DNA from: a virus
Reading direction: 5' to 3' (one strand)
Virus record (IMG/VR): IMGVR_UViG_3300045996_002769
Coordinates: 1 to 25,778 of that record
Length of the DNA stretch: 25,778 bases
The translations under genes and the position numbers were made by a program. Numbering within the stretch: the first letter of the stretch is position 1; each line of letters opens with the position of its first letter. Below are positions 1 through 7,287 of this stretch, piece by piece. Under the pieces are notes generated by a model. It was not told the DNA's origin. It worked only from the letters and a program-made list of their open reading frames with translations, and ran no database searches.

Positions 1-279
1 ACCACCACCATCGCGGCCACTGACGTGGCGCAGCGACTCGTGCCGGACGCGGCCATCACCAACAAGCGGATAACGGGGTGCCTGGTGCGAGCCTGCAAGG
101 TTGCAGCCACCGGGAACACGGCCGACGCCCGCGTCGGGGCCAGCTCCGACGACGAGGACATACAGCACCTGGTCGCGGCAGACGATCGTCGCGGTTTTAT
201 CATACCGCACGATCAGTCAGGTGAGCTCTACGTTATCGGTACCATCAACGACGTTATCGGCTGGGTGTTGTACAACTAA
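1..279 (+). CDS. Unknown phage protein, 5' end outside the window
   Basis: The frame is open from base 1 to a TAA stop at 277-279, giving at least 92 residues. A GTG at 25 could be a start, but the frame is open upstream and no ribosome binding site precedes it, so this is more likely the end of a longer gene. The visible part ends in a beta-rich stretch (GELYVIGTINDVIGWVLYN) and has no motif I recognise. It lies upstream of the beta-helix gene and the head-tail connector, where capsid, decoration or fibre genes are usual, so a virion protein is plausible but unproven. Base composition is less GC-rich than the genes after 2111. Confidence 0.5.
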   Translation, partial: TTTIAATDVAQRLVPDAAITNKRITGCLVRACKVAATGNTADARVGASSDDEDIQHLVAADDRRGFIIPHDQSGELYVIGTINDVIGWVLYN

Positions 280-326
280 ACCTTGTTCCACTAATACCGC
301 GGTGGCGACGCAGTAAGGACCATTTC

Positions 327-2111
327 ATGTCAACCCTATACTTTGGATCGATTGGTAACGCGCAGGGAGACGGCTCTCGGGCTAACCCATGGGACGTCGC
401 GACCGCCATCGCCGCCTTTACCAACGGTAATACTTACCTCTGCATCGACACGGTCAGTAGTGGCACCCGCGCCCAGCTCTCCCAGGTCATGACGATCCCC
501 AGCGACGTGATCGTGGGATCGGCTGGCGGCTACCTCGATCGAGCCTGCTACCAGCTCAGCATCATCGTCGCCGCAAATCAGTTCACGAAGACGGCCGGCC
601 GCACCAACGTCTACGAAACAACCTCCGCGTTCCGCGAACCAGGCAACAACAACTCCTGTTCCGTGATACGGGACAACTCACGCGCGCTCACGCACGTCAC
701 CGGCACCTACTCAGCAGACGCCGTCGCGACTGTTGACTCAACCCCCGGTTCGTTCTGGACCGGTCCCACGTCTGCTGGTGACGCAACCGTCATCACGCTG
801 ATTCATCCGATCGACAGCACCGATCCCCGCTCCGATGGAAAAGAATACGACCGCTCCCAGCTTTTCGGCACCACGCAATCCGATACCAACGCCATAGTCA
901 TTCAGTCCGGAGGCATCCTCCAAGATTCCAACTGTTACGGCGTGATGTGGCGAACCCCCGCGGGCAGCAGCACCACCGGCGTCAACGGCTACATGGTGAT
1001 GAACGGCGGCGGCTCGATCGTGCGACGTTGCTTCTTTGAGACCGGCGACAAGCACGTCGTCGGCAACATCAACGGCGCGACCGACGACATCACGATCATT
1101 GAGGACGTGCAGGCCGAGCAGTGCAGCCCTTACGCCGCTGGCGCCGGATCCGCAACGACGTTCGTCGCCTACGACGACAACGCCGCCCGCACCGGACGCA
1201 TCGTAATTTTTCGCCGCTGCCGCACCAATAAAAACCTCGGCCTCATCGGATCGGCGGTTGGCACAACTAATATGTCGCAGCCCGCCATCTTTTCGCACAA
1301 CGCCGGCTCGGGGACGCAGTTCAAATCGATGCTGGTCGACGCCTGCTACTTCCCCGGCCAGTCCGTGACGCCCGACGCCCCGGTCACCAATCCGATGGTT
1401 ATCCGCCGCACGCGGTTCGGATCGTGCGGCACGCTGAACGCGGGTCGCAAGTGCTTCATCGACATGTGCTACATGGACGTCTCCACGCCGCAGAACAACG
1501 GCGGCACCTACTACATCACGCGGACGGTCATCGCCAACACCATCCCCGCCAACGCCAACGGCACCTTCGTTTTCGACCATTGCTCCCTGGACCTGGCGCC
1601 CTTCGGCGCACCCTTCACGTCGATCAGCCGGAACGGCACCATCTCTGTCACCGTCAAGAACAGCATCATTAAGGCCCAATCATTGCTAGTGAACAACCTC
1701 GCCGCTGCCACCGACACCTTTGTCAGCACCAACAATCACTGGATCGGCGCCGCCCACCCCAACAACCTTTGCGTCCACACGGCCAGCGGCTACTCGGTGA
1801 ACGGCTACTGCACCCTCGCTCAGATGGTCACCAATGGATTCGACACCGGGTCCACCACCGCCGCCAGCTTCACCTGGGAATCGGATTATCGATTGCCCAC
1901 GCCCACAACGCAGCGATCGATCGAAGGTGTCGACATCGGCGCTTTCCCCTACGGTGATGCTCCATCACCAGCGGTCAACGGCGTACTTACCGGGCGTCGC
2001 TATGGTTCCGGTAACGCGGATGAGGGCATAGTAGACGTAGACGCCATTGAGACTGCTGCCACGCTGGTTGGGTCTACCAAAGGCCGCGGCTCCCTGCACC
2101 TGCACCTCTGA
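327..2111 (+). CDS. Right-handed beta-helix surface protein (spike/fibre or decoration candidate)
   Basis: A 594-residue protein starting at ATG 327 with TAAGGA about 8 bases upstream. The N-terminus (GDGSRANPWDVATAI) resembles the opening of pectate-lyase-like beta-helix proteins. The body is rich in Asn, Gly, Thr and short beta strands with repeated 'xxIVRRCxF', 'VIRRTRFGSC', 'VFDHCSLDL' turns, typical of stacked helix rungs. Near residue 540 there is VDIGAF, a motif common at the end of such helices. No signal peptide or membrane segment is seen. In phages such folds serve in tail spikes, polysaccharide-degrading enzymes and capsid decorations. Its place upstream of the connector genes, away from the tail tip, makes decoration or a displaced receptor-binding protein both possible. 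It is less GC-rich and uses more A/T-ending codons than its downstream neighbours, suggesting separate ancestry. Confidence 0.8.
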   Translation: MSTLYFGSIGNAQGDGSRANPWDVATAIAAFTNGNTYLCIDTVSSGTRAQLSQVMTIPSDVIVGSAGGYLDRACYQLSIIVAANQFTKTAGRTNVYETTSAFREPGNNNSCSVIRDNSRALTHVTGTYSADAVATVDSTPGSFWTGPTSAGDATVITLIHPIDSTDPRSDGKEYDRSQLFGTTQSDTNAIVIQSGGILQDSNCYGVMWRTPAGSSTTGVNGYMVMNGGGSIVRRCFFETGDKHVVGNINGATDDITIIEDVQAEQCSPYAAGAGSATTFVAYDDNAARTGRIVIFRRCRTNKNLGLIGSAVGTTNMSQPAIFSHNAGSGTQFKSMLVDACYFPGQSVTPDAPVTNPMVIRRTRFGSCGTLNAGRKCFIDMCYMDVSTPQNNGGTYYITRTVIANTIPANANGTFVFDHCSLDLAPFGAPFTSISRNGTISVTVKNSIIKAQSLLVNNLAAATDTFVSTNNHWIGAAHPNNLCVHTASGYSVNGYCTLAQMVTNGFDTGSTTAASFTWESDYRLPTPTTQRSIEGVDIGAFPYGDAPSPAVNGVLTGRRYGSGNADEGIVDVDAIETAATLVGSTKGRGSLHLHL

Positions 2112-2124
2112 CACGGACGGGCAC

Positions 2125-2754
2125 ATGCCACAGTACACAGCGACACCCCTGCTCGCGGACGCCGCGCGCGTCAAGCGGCTCCTGGCCGCCCATGGCGCGT
2201 TCAGCGACGAGCTCATCGCCGACCAGCTAGCGGCCGCCAGCAACATGGCCCGCAACTGGTGCAACCGCCAGTTCAGCTCCGCGACGTACACCGACGAGGC
2301 GTACGACGGGGACGGCGAGAACGAGCTGATGCTCAACGAGTTCCCCGTGACGGCCCTGACCTCCGTCCGCGCCCTCGACGAGTCGGCCGACGAGGTCGCG
2401 CTGGTCGTGGCGGACGACGTGATCATGACCGCGCGCGACGCGCAGATGGGCCGGATACGGATCAACCCGCGGTCGACCACCGCCCTGTTCCGCCGCTTCC
2501 CCCAGGGGGAGGCCAACGTGCTGGTGACGTACACCGCGGGCTTCGCCGAGATACCCGACGCCGTCCAGGAGGGAGTCGCGCTCTGGGCGGCCGACCTGTG
2601 CCTGCAGCTCAAGCGAGACCCCTCCGTGGCGTCGGAGACCCTGGGCAAGCACTCCTACACGAACCGCACCGCGTCGGGCTCGTCGTTCTCCGGGCGCGCC
2701 GAGCCGCCCGACAACGTCAAGCTCGCACTCGGCTACTACAGGAACCCACTATGA
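2125..2754 (+). CDS. Head-tail connector / adaptor protein (HK97 gp6-like)
   Basis: A 209-residue protein. I chose ATG 2125 over an upstream in-frame TTG at 2047, which would overlap the beta-helix gene by 65 bases. The helical N-terminus (ADAARVKRLLAAHGAFSDELIADQLAAAS...) is followed by a beta region containing LNEFPVTALTSVRA, then VLVTYTAGFAEIPDAVQEGVALWAADL. The pattern 'L..FPVtsv.sV' followed by 'v.Y.aGf..iP..v..a...la' is the hallmark of the phage gp6-like connector family. These proteins form a ring under the portal and bridge it to the head-closure protein. The stop overlaps the next start by 4 bases (ATGA), implying translational coupling. Confidence rests on motif pattern and gene order. 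Confidence 0.82.
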   Translation: MPQYTATPLLADAARVKRLLAAHGAFSDELIADQLAAASNMARNWCNRQFSSATYTDEAYDGDGENELMLNEFPVTALTSVRALDESADEVALVVADDVIMTARDAQMGRIRINPRSTTALFRRFPQGEANVLVTYTAGFAEIPDAVQEGVALWAADLCLQLKRDPSVASETLGKHSYTNRTASGSSFSGRAEPPDNVKLALGYYRNPL

Positions 2755-3104
2755 GCGTGGCCGCGCTGCTGAACATCAAGTGCGACGTCTACCGCCGGGT
2801 CGGCGAGCGGACCCCGACCGGCGGCGTGGCGAGGACCCTCGTGCTGGAGCGGCTGGACGTGCCGACCCGCATGGAGGAGATCACCAACGGGTGGTCGGTG
2901 AACCTCGGTGCGCGGCGCGTCAAGGGGACCCACACGTTCTACTTCACGTCCGACCCCGGGCTGGAGTCGATCAAGTCGTCGCTCGTCTACAATGGCGACC
3001 AGTACCAGGTGCTCACGTCCGAGAACGTGGCCAACATGGGCCGGCACTGGGAGGTCCGCGTGACGCACGTCGGCGGCATAGAGGAGGACGGCCTGGAGCC
3101 GTAG
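2751..3104 (+). CDS. Head closure / head-tail joining protein
   Basis: A 117-residue beta-rich protein starting at ATG 2751, overlapping the connector stop. Its size, the N-terminal 'CDVYRR...TPTGGVARTLV', the central conserved-looking 'TFYFTSDPGLESIKSSLVYNG' region (a predicted barrel) and the 'YQVLTSENVANMGRHWEVRVTHV' ending match the SPP1 gp16 / HK97 gp7-type head-closure family. In that family the protein typically corrects units, names a reference frame and ends in a barrel strand. It should sit between the connector ring and the tail completion protein. The assignment relies mostly on order (connector, closure, completion, terminator) plus fold-like features. It has 4 bases between its stop and the next start. 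Confidence 0.7.
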   Translation: MSVAALLNIKCDVYRRVGERTPTGGVARTLVLERLDVPTRMEEITNGWSVNLGARRVKGTHTFYFTSDPGLESIKSSLVYNGDQYQVLTSENVANMGRHWEVRVTHVGGIEEDGLEP

Positions 3105-3108
3105 GACC

Positions 3109-3300
3109 ATGGAGGACTCCGTCAAGATAACGTGGCGCGGCGACCAGGCCAGGCGCGTCGTGCTGAAGCACGCCAACAACCGCATCTCCGCCGCCGGCGT
3201 CCACCTGAGGAACGCCATCCGGCAGAACATCTCGACGCCGTCCAAGTCGGCCAAGGGGTCGAAGCTCGGGAAGGCGATCACCGAGGCCAAGAAGGGGTAG
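3109..3300 (+). CDS. N-terminal part of a split tail-completion protein (HK97 gp10-like)
   Basis: A 63-residue basic protein (VKITWRGDQARRVVLKHANNR, then ISAAGVHLRNAIRQNIS). It looks like the first helix of the HK97 gp10 / tail-completion family, which usually opens with 'hxhxWhGdxhxxxhxxAxxxAhxxxGxxhxxxhrxxhs' and then continues to a proline/glycine loop and 'DTGxLRxSI'. Here the frame stops with TAG at 3298-3300, and the continuation is found in the next gene, one base further on and in another frame. Either the family's single protein is encoded as two chains, or the two are joined by a recoding event. A short stand-alone DNA-binding protein cannot be excluded. Confidence 0.55.
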   Translation: MEDSVKITWRGDQARRVVLKHANNRISAAGVHLRNAIRQNISTPSKSAKGSKLGKAITEAKKG

Positions 3301-3301
3301 C

Positions 3302-3673
3302 ATGGCAGCGAAGCACGACAGCTCCGGCAGGACCAAGGCCGCGCGCGTGACGGCCGCCAAGGCGGAGCACGGCCGAGCGATCAAGCGCGACGCGTCGAAG
3401 CTGGCCGAGCGGGCCAAGGCGCGCGGCGGCAAGTACCACCACCGGTCGAAGCCCGGCGAGTACCCGCACAAGGACAGCGGCCACCTCCGGCGGAACATCG
3501 CCATGGAGGAGGACCTCAAGGAGGACGGCAAGAACTCGACCGTCCGCGTCGGCACGAACGTGCCGTACGGCAAGGAGCTGGAGTTCAGGATGCGCCGGTC
3601 GTTCGTCCGCCGCACGCTGCTGGAGCAGCGGTCGACGCTGAACAGGATCATCACCACCGGGAAGGCAGTCTGA
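3302..3673 (+). CDS. C-terminal part of the tail-completion / neck protein (HK97 gp10-like)
   Basis: A 123-residue protein starting at ATG 3302 with AAGGGG just upstream, overlapping the end of the previous gene. The first 45 residues are a lysine/arginine/alanine-rich stretch unlike the family. The rest carries 'SKPGEYPHKDSGHLRRNI' and 'VRVGTNVPYGKELEF' and ends 'RRSFVRRTLLEQRSTLNRII'. This is the standard gp10-like order: PGxxPxxDTGxLRxSI, then VGTNxxYaxxhExGt, then RPFhxPAh. Such proteins complete the neck and accept the tail. The stop TGA at 3671-3673 overlaps the next ATG by one base. The gene start and the basic leader are the odd parts. Confidence 0.72.
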   Translation: MAAKHDSSGRTKAARVTAAKAEHGRAIKRDASKLAERAKARGGKYHHRSKPGEYPHKDSGHLRRNIAMEEDLKEDGKNSTVRVGTNVPYGKELEFRMRRSFVRRTLLEQRSTLNRIITTGKAV

Positions 3674-4074
3674 TGGAAGACGTGACGCAGCTGCTCGAGG
3701 CCGTGGTCAGCAGGGCCAGCACGGACAAGACCCTTGCAGCCCTCGCGCGCAACGGCCTGTTCCACGGCTCGGCCGACGACAACGCCCAGCCCCCGTTCAT
3801 GACCTACGAGATGGTCGGGGCGGCGGGCCAGGAGAACACCGGGAGCGACCGGCCCCTGACCGTGGAGCTGCAGTTCACGGCCCACTGCAAGACGGACACC
3901 CAGGCCCTGGCGGCGGCGAAGGCCCTGCGCAAGGCGTACCACAACAAGCCCCTCTCCGCGGTCGACGGGGTGGAGTTCGTCGAACTGACGAGCAGGGTCA
4001 TCGACCAGGACCCAGACGACCTCACGTGGCTCGCGATCGTGGCGTTCACGATCCACTGCAGCGAAGAGGACTGA
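3673..4074 (+). CDS. Tail terminator protein (DUF3168 / gpU-like)
   Basis: A 133-residue protein coupled to the gene before it (TGATG). An N-terminal helix (MEDVTQLLEAVVSRASTDKTLAAL) precedes 'PPFMTYEMVG', a beta strand 'LTVELQFTAHCKTDTQALAAAKALRKAY', and the C-terminal strands 'VEFVELTSRVIDQDPDDLTWLAIVAFTIH'. The order helix, 'P.hty..', 'h.h.ha.....a..l...h', then a closing strand pair fits the tail terminator / DUF3168 family that caps the tail tube and binds the neck. Its place between the completion protein and the tail tube gene agrees. Confidence 0.72.
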   Translation: MEDVTQLLEAVVSRASTDKTLAALARNGLFHGSADDNAQPPFMTYEMVGAAGQENTGSDRPLTVELQFTAHCKTDTQALAAAKALRKAYHNKPLSAVDGVEFVELTSRVIDQDPDDLTWLAIVAFTIHCSEED

Positions 4075-4097
4075 GAGACAACCCAAGGAGACGCAAG

Positions 4098-4508
4098 ATG
4101 GCATTCCGGCACGGCAAGAACGGCAACGCTACGGTGGGAGCGGGACCCACCACCCTCAAGATCACGGGCTGGTCGGCGGACGACCAGAACGACCTGGCCG
4201 ACTCGTCGAACACGACGGGCGGCGGGTTCAAGGAGTACACCGCAGGCCTCGACGGCTGCGACTGGTCGATCGACGCCCAGGTCGAGACGACCAAGGTGCC
4301 GTACGACGCGACCGGCGGCGCGCTCGTCCCCGGCACCGAGCTGACCAACCTCAAGCTCTACGTCGGCGCGCCGACCGCGACGCCCAACTTCCACTTCCCC
4401 GTGGCGATCGTGGAGAAGTGCTCCATCAAGTCGGTCGTCAACGGCGTGATCACGTACACGGTCACCGGCAAGAACCAGGGCACGTTCACGCGCCCGGCCA
4501 CGGCCTAG
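4098..4508 (+). CDS. Major tail tube protein
   Basis: A 136-residue protein starting at ATG 4098 with AAGGAG 8 bases upstream, a strong site as expected for an abundant structural protein. It is Gly/Thr/Asn-rich and nearly all predicted beta (LKITGWSADDQND, CDWSIDAQVETTKVPYDA, FHFPVAIVEKCSIKSVVNGVITYTVTGKNQG). This matches the small tail tube fold of siphoviruses (about 130-200 residues). It precedes the chaperone pair and the tape measure, its usual position. An inverted repeat follows its stop, which could set the dose relative to downstream genes. Confidence 0.72.
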   Translation: MAFRHGKNGNATVGAGPTTLKITGWSADDQNDLADSSNTTGGGFKEYTAGLDGCDWSIDAQVETTKVPYDATGGALVPGTELTNLKLYVGAPTATPNFHFPVAIVEKCSIKSVVNGVITYTVTGKNQGTFTRPATA

Positions 4509-4524
4509 TCAACCAGCGGGCGGG

Positions 4525-4548
4525 CTCAGTCGCGGACGGGCGACTGGG
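4525..4548 (+). terminator. Stem-loop after the tail tube gene
   Basis: CAGTCGC (4527-4533) and GCGACTG (4540-4546) form a perfect 7-bp stem with a 6-base loop, extended by a C-G and a U-G pair. There is no U tract, so it is more likely an mRNA-stabilising or attenuating hairpin than a full terminator. It sits between the tail tube and chaperone genes, where phages often lower expression. Confidence 0.4.
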
Positions 4549-4587
4549 TCCACCACCCGCGCAACCAGAGCACAGGAGCGCAGCCAC

Positions 4588-5136
4588 ATGACGGACGCAC
4601 TACAGGCGGACCACACCCAGCACATCTCGCGAGTCGGGGTCTACGAGCACACGCCGCTGGACGCCGACGGCAACCCGAAGCGCGGGGACCTCGGCCAGCC
4701 AGTGACGGAGACCATCCAGCTCTCCAAGATCGACCTCAGCCTGCTCACGCAGCTCGAGGACTTCCTGCGGAGCGAGGCCCTCAACTCGACGTACCCGGTC
4801 CTCCAGGGGAAGCCGGACCACGTGCAGCGAATGATGATCGACTCGGCCATGGCCCTGGGCGACCGGCGGCGCATCGGCACCGCGGAGTTCGACCGGGCGG
4901 TCCAGTCGCTCAGCGGCATGACCTACCTGCTGTACCTCTCGATGCTGGCGAAGCAGCCGGCCACCACGCCCGAGACGGCGCGGCGCATCTTCTCCGAGGC
5001 CAACGCGCTCGGGGCCGAGAAGCTGACGGAGCTCACCACGCGGCTGTTCGCCGTGACGGGGTTCAACACCGGAGCCCCAAAAGGCGACGCCGGCCAGGAG
5101 CTGAAGCTGACGAAGCGGACGAAGGCCGGCCGATAG
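4588..5136 (+). CDS. Tail assembly chaperone, short form (gpG-like)
   Basis: A 182-residue mostly helical protein starting at ATG 4588 (CAGGAG upstream). It has the size and position of lambda gpG-type chaperones, between tail tube and tape measure genes. 'LSLLTQLEDFLRSEALNSTYPVLQ', 'MIDSAMALGDRRRIGTAEFDRAVQSL' and 'YLLYLSMLAKQPATTPETARRI' are amphipathic helices. The last 17 codons lie beyond a slippery heptamer (5076-5082), so a fraction of ribosomes should bypass this stop and make a longer gpGT-like product. The chaperone coats the tape measure protein and recruits tube subunits during tail assembly. Confidence 0.85.
   Translation: MTDALQADHTQHISRVGVYEHTPLDADGNPKRGDLGQPVTETIQLSKIDLSLLTQLEDFLRSEALNSTYPVLQGKPDHVQRMMIDSAMALGDRRRIGTAEFDRAVQSLSGMTYLLYLSMLAKQPATTPETARRIFSEANALGAEKLTELTTRLFAVTGFNTGAPKGDAGQELKLTKRTKAGR
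5076..5130 (+). promoter_or_regulatory. Programmed -1 ribosomal frameshift signal
   Basis: The heptamer C CCA AAA (5076-5082) is in the X XXY YYZ register of the chaperone frame, so both tRNAs can re-pair at CCC and AAA after a -1 slip. Six bases downstream, GCCGGCC (5089-5095) can pair with GGCCGGC (5124-5130) as a 7-bp all-GC stem over a 28-base loop, a plausible stimulatory structure. The -1 frame is open from before 5043 through 5321. This is the classic arrangement for tail chaperone genes. Confidence 0.85.
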
Positions 5137-5324
5137 AGTTCCGCGGGATATACCGCGCCCTCTTCAGGGAGCACGGCATACTCCCGGACCAGGTCGACCG
5201 ACTGACGCTGTCACAGCTGGCCCTCATCCTGACCGGCGAGGACGACGACGCCATCTCCCCCGAGGACGCCATGGAGATGGTGCGAGAGTGGCAAGAGAAG
5301 CAAGAGGCGGCGAAGCGCACGTAG
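5082..5324 (+). CDS. Tail assembly chaperone, frameshift extension (gpT-like part of gpGT)
   Basis: This is read in the -1 frame from the slip site, adding 80 residues to 165 from the short form for a 245-residue fusion. It has no good start of its own. The extension begins with a basic/acidic linker (RRRRPGAEADEADEGRP) and then 'EFRGIYRALFREHGILPDQVDRLTLSQLALIL', close to the gpT-type pattern of an aromatic-rich helix, a '(G/W)..p.evd.lTl.e' turn and another helix. It ends in a charged helix and a TAG at 5322-5324. The T part is thought to bind tail tube subunits while the G part binds the tape measure. The tape measure gene starts 9 bases later. Confidence 0.82.
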   Translation, partial: RRRRPGAEADEADEGRPIEFRGIYRALFREHGILPDQVDRLTLSQLALILTGEDDDAISPEDAMEMVREWQEKQEAAKRT

Positions 5325-5333
5325 CGAGGCACC

Positions 5334-7286
5334 ATGGGATTCCAGATCGCAGAGCTGTTCGTGGACATCACGGTCCGCGGGGCGTCCTTCAACAAGGGCA
5401 TCAAGGACGTCAAGTCCGGGATAGAGTCCCTCCGCCCCGCGTTCAACTGGCTGCGGGCGACCTCGCTCGCCGTGCTGGCCGGGCTCGGCGGCGCGGCCGC
5501 GTACGCGGTCAAGAACTACGCCGACCAGGAGGACGCGCTGCGGAAGCTCAAGGCGAGCCTGATCGCCACGGGCCAATACAGCGAGCAGGCCTTCGGCGAC
5601 CTTGAGCGGTTCGCGTCCAGCATCCAGGACGTCACCACCGTCAGCGACGACGAGATGGCGAACCTGCTCGCCCGGATGGTCCAGCTCGGCGCGCGGGTCG
5701 AGGACCTCCAGTCGCTCGGCCGGATGGGCATCGGGCTCGGCGAGATGCTGTTCGGGGGCGACGCGGCCCAGGGCATCGAGGCCATCACGCTGGCCCAGCA
5801 GGGGAACTTCCGCGCGCTGCAGCGGCTCGTGCCCGAGATCAAGAACGCGGCGAACGACCAGGAGCGGTGGCAGATCGTCATGCGCAAGGCGCGCGAGGGC
5901 CTGACACTGGCGGAGGAGCGGTCCAACTCGTTCAGCGGCGCGCTCGCGCGGCTGCGCAACCACGTCGGCGACGCCGCGGAGGCGTTCGGCCAGCGGCTCG
6001 CGCCCTACCTCCGGACCGCCTCCGACTTCATCATGCGCTGCACCAGGTTCGTGCGAGGCCTGAGCGACTCGCAGGCGGACCTCGTGATTAAGATCGCCGC
6101 CGTCACGGCCGGCGTAGCCGCGGCCCTCGTGGTCCTGCCCGCACTGGTCAGCGTGCTCGGCGCGGTCATGACCGTGGCCGGCGGGGTCGGGACGGTGCTG
6201 GTCGGCCTGGGCAAGGTGCTCATCGCGGTCGTGACCGGCCCACTTGCAGGCTTCGTCGCTGGGCTCGTGCTCGCCGCGACCGGGCTCGCGCTCTTCCTGG
6301 GCAGCGGGGACACGGTCTTCGGCCGGATCGCCGACGGGTTCCAGGGGCTGCTCGACATCGCGGACGTGTTCCTCGGGTCCTGGGAGACGCTCTGGGCCCT
6401 GGTCGACACCATCATCACGACCACCGCCGCCAACATGCTCATCGGCTGGGAGCACGTCAAGCACTTCTTCGAGACCTTCGCGAACTGGTTCCCCACCGTC
6501 ATGCACACGGCGTTCCTGCTGGTGCTGGACACGGTCTTCGACTGGGCCTTCGCCGTGGAGGAGACCATCAAGGGCGCGTTCGGCAACGCCATCCACTGGG
6601 TCATAGAGAAGGTCCTGGACCTGGAGGACTGGCTGACCTCCTTCTCGGGGGAGGAGAGCCACACGGGCGACCTGCGCGCGGAGAACACCAGGCAGCGCGA
6701 CGCCTTCGTACAGGAGGTCCGCGACCGCAAGCAGCGCGTCAAGGACGAGATGGACAAGGAGTTCTCCAAGGTCGGCACGGGCGTCGTGGCGGAGCAGGGC
6801 AAGATCGACTCCGCGAAGAACAAGCGCATCGCGGAGATCAAGAAGCAGCAGCAGGACGAGGAGGCCCGCATCCTCAAGGGGCTGGTCGGCCGGCCCACCC
6901 TGGGCGGCAACCTGCGCGGCATGATCGAGGGCCTCAAGAAGTCCACCGGCGTGGCCGACTTCATGAAGAAGTTCGAGGAGCTCAAGAAGCAGTTCGAGGG
7001 CATCAAGGCCGACCCGAACAAGTTCAACCCGATGGACAAGCTCAGCTCCAACAAGGGGCCCAGCTTCCGCGGCGAGGGCTCCGACGGCAAGCTCAACTTC
7101 ACCTCGCTCGAGGACACCTTCAAGAAGCAGCTCGCCATCCAGCTGCTCGGCGAGGACATGACCAAGCAGGGCAAGGCGGAGGAGGCGGAGCGGCGTCACA
7201 AGGAGTCGCAGAAGAAGCGCGAGGACATGGTCGATAGGCTCAACAAGATCGTCGAGAACACGGCCCTAGGCGGAGCGATGGTGTAA
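5334..7286 (+). CDS. Tail length tape measure protein
   Basis: 650 residues from ATG 5334. The N-terminus (IAELFVDITVRGASFNKGIKDVKSGIESL) is the usual tape measure opening. A first hydrophobic stretch follows at about 42-60, then a helical region with 'EDALRKLKASLIATGQYSEQAF', typical of TP901-type tape measures. A long hydrophobic segment lies at about 245-325 (LVIKIAAVTAGVAAALVVLPALVSVLGAV...LVLAATGLALFLG), and the C-terminal third is a charged coiled coil with many Lys/Glu. By the usual 0.15 nm per residue it implies a tail close to 97 nm. Its position directly after the chaperone pair confirms the call. No lysozyme or peptidase domain was seen. Confidence 0.92.
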   Translation: MGFQIAELFVDITVRGASFNKGIKDVKSGIESLRPAFNWLRATSLAVLAGLGGAAAYAVKNYADQEDALRKLKASLIATGQYSEQAFGDLERFASSIQDVTTVSDDEMANLLARMVQLGARVEDLQSLGRMGIGLGEMLFGGDAAQGIEAITLAQQGNFRALQRLVPEIKNAANDQERWQIVMRKAREGLTLAEERSNSFSGALARLRNHVGDAAEAFGQRLAPYLRTASDFIMRCTRFVRGLSDSQADLVIKIAAVTAGVAAALVVLPALVSVLGAVMTVAGGVGTVLVGLGKVLIAVVTGPLAGFVAGLVLAATGLALFLGSGDTVFGRIADGFQGLLDIADVFLGSWETLWALVDTIITTTAANMLIGWEHVKHFFETFANWFPTVMHTAFLLVLDTVFDWAFAVEETIKGAFGNAIHWVIEKVLDLEDWLTSFSGEESHTGDLRAENTRQRDAFVQEVRDRKQRVKDEMDKEFSKVGTGVVAEQGKIDSAKNKRIAEIKKQQQDEEARILKGLVGRPTLGGNLRGMIEGLKKSTGVADFMKKFEELKKQFEGIKADPNKFNPMDKLSSNKGPSFRGEGSDGKLNFTSLEDTFKKQLAIQLLGEDMTKQGKAEEAERRHKESQKKREDMVDRLNKIVENTALGGAMV

Positions 7287-7287
7287 C

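Noticed and set aside
3985-3993. CTGACGAG in the tail terminator gene as a ribozyme core
   Set aside because: Coding sequence (Leu-Thr-Ser) without a GAAA partner or flanking stems.
5211-7199. 662-codon open frame on the - strand opposite the tape measure gene
   Set aside because: A shadow of the tape measure gene with a leucine/valine/glutamate-rich, featureless product.
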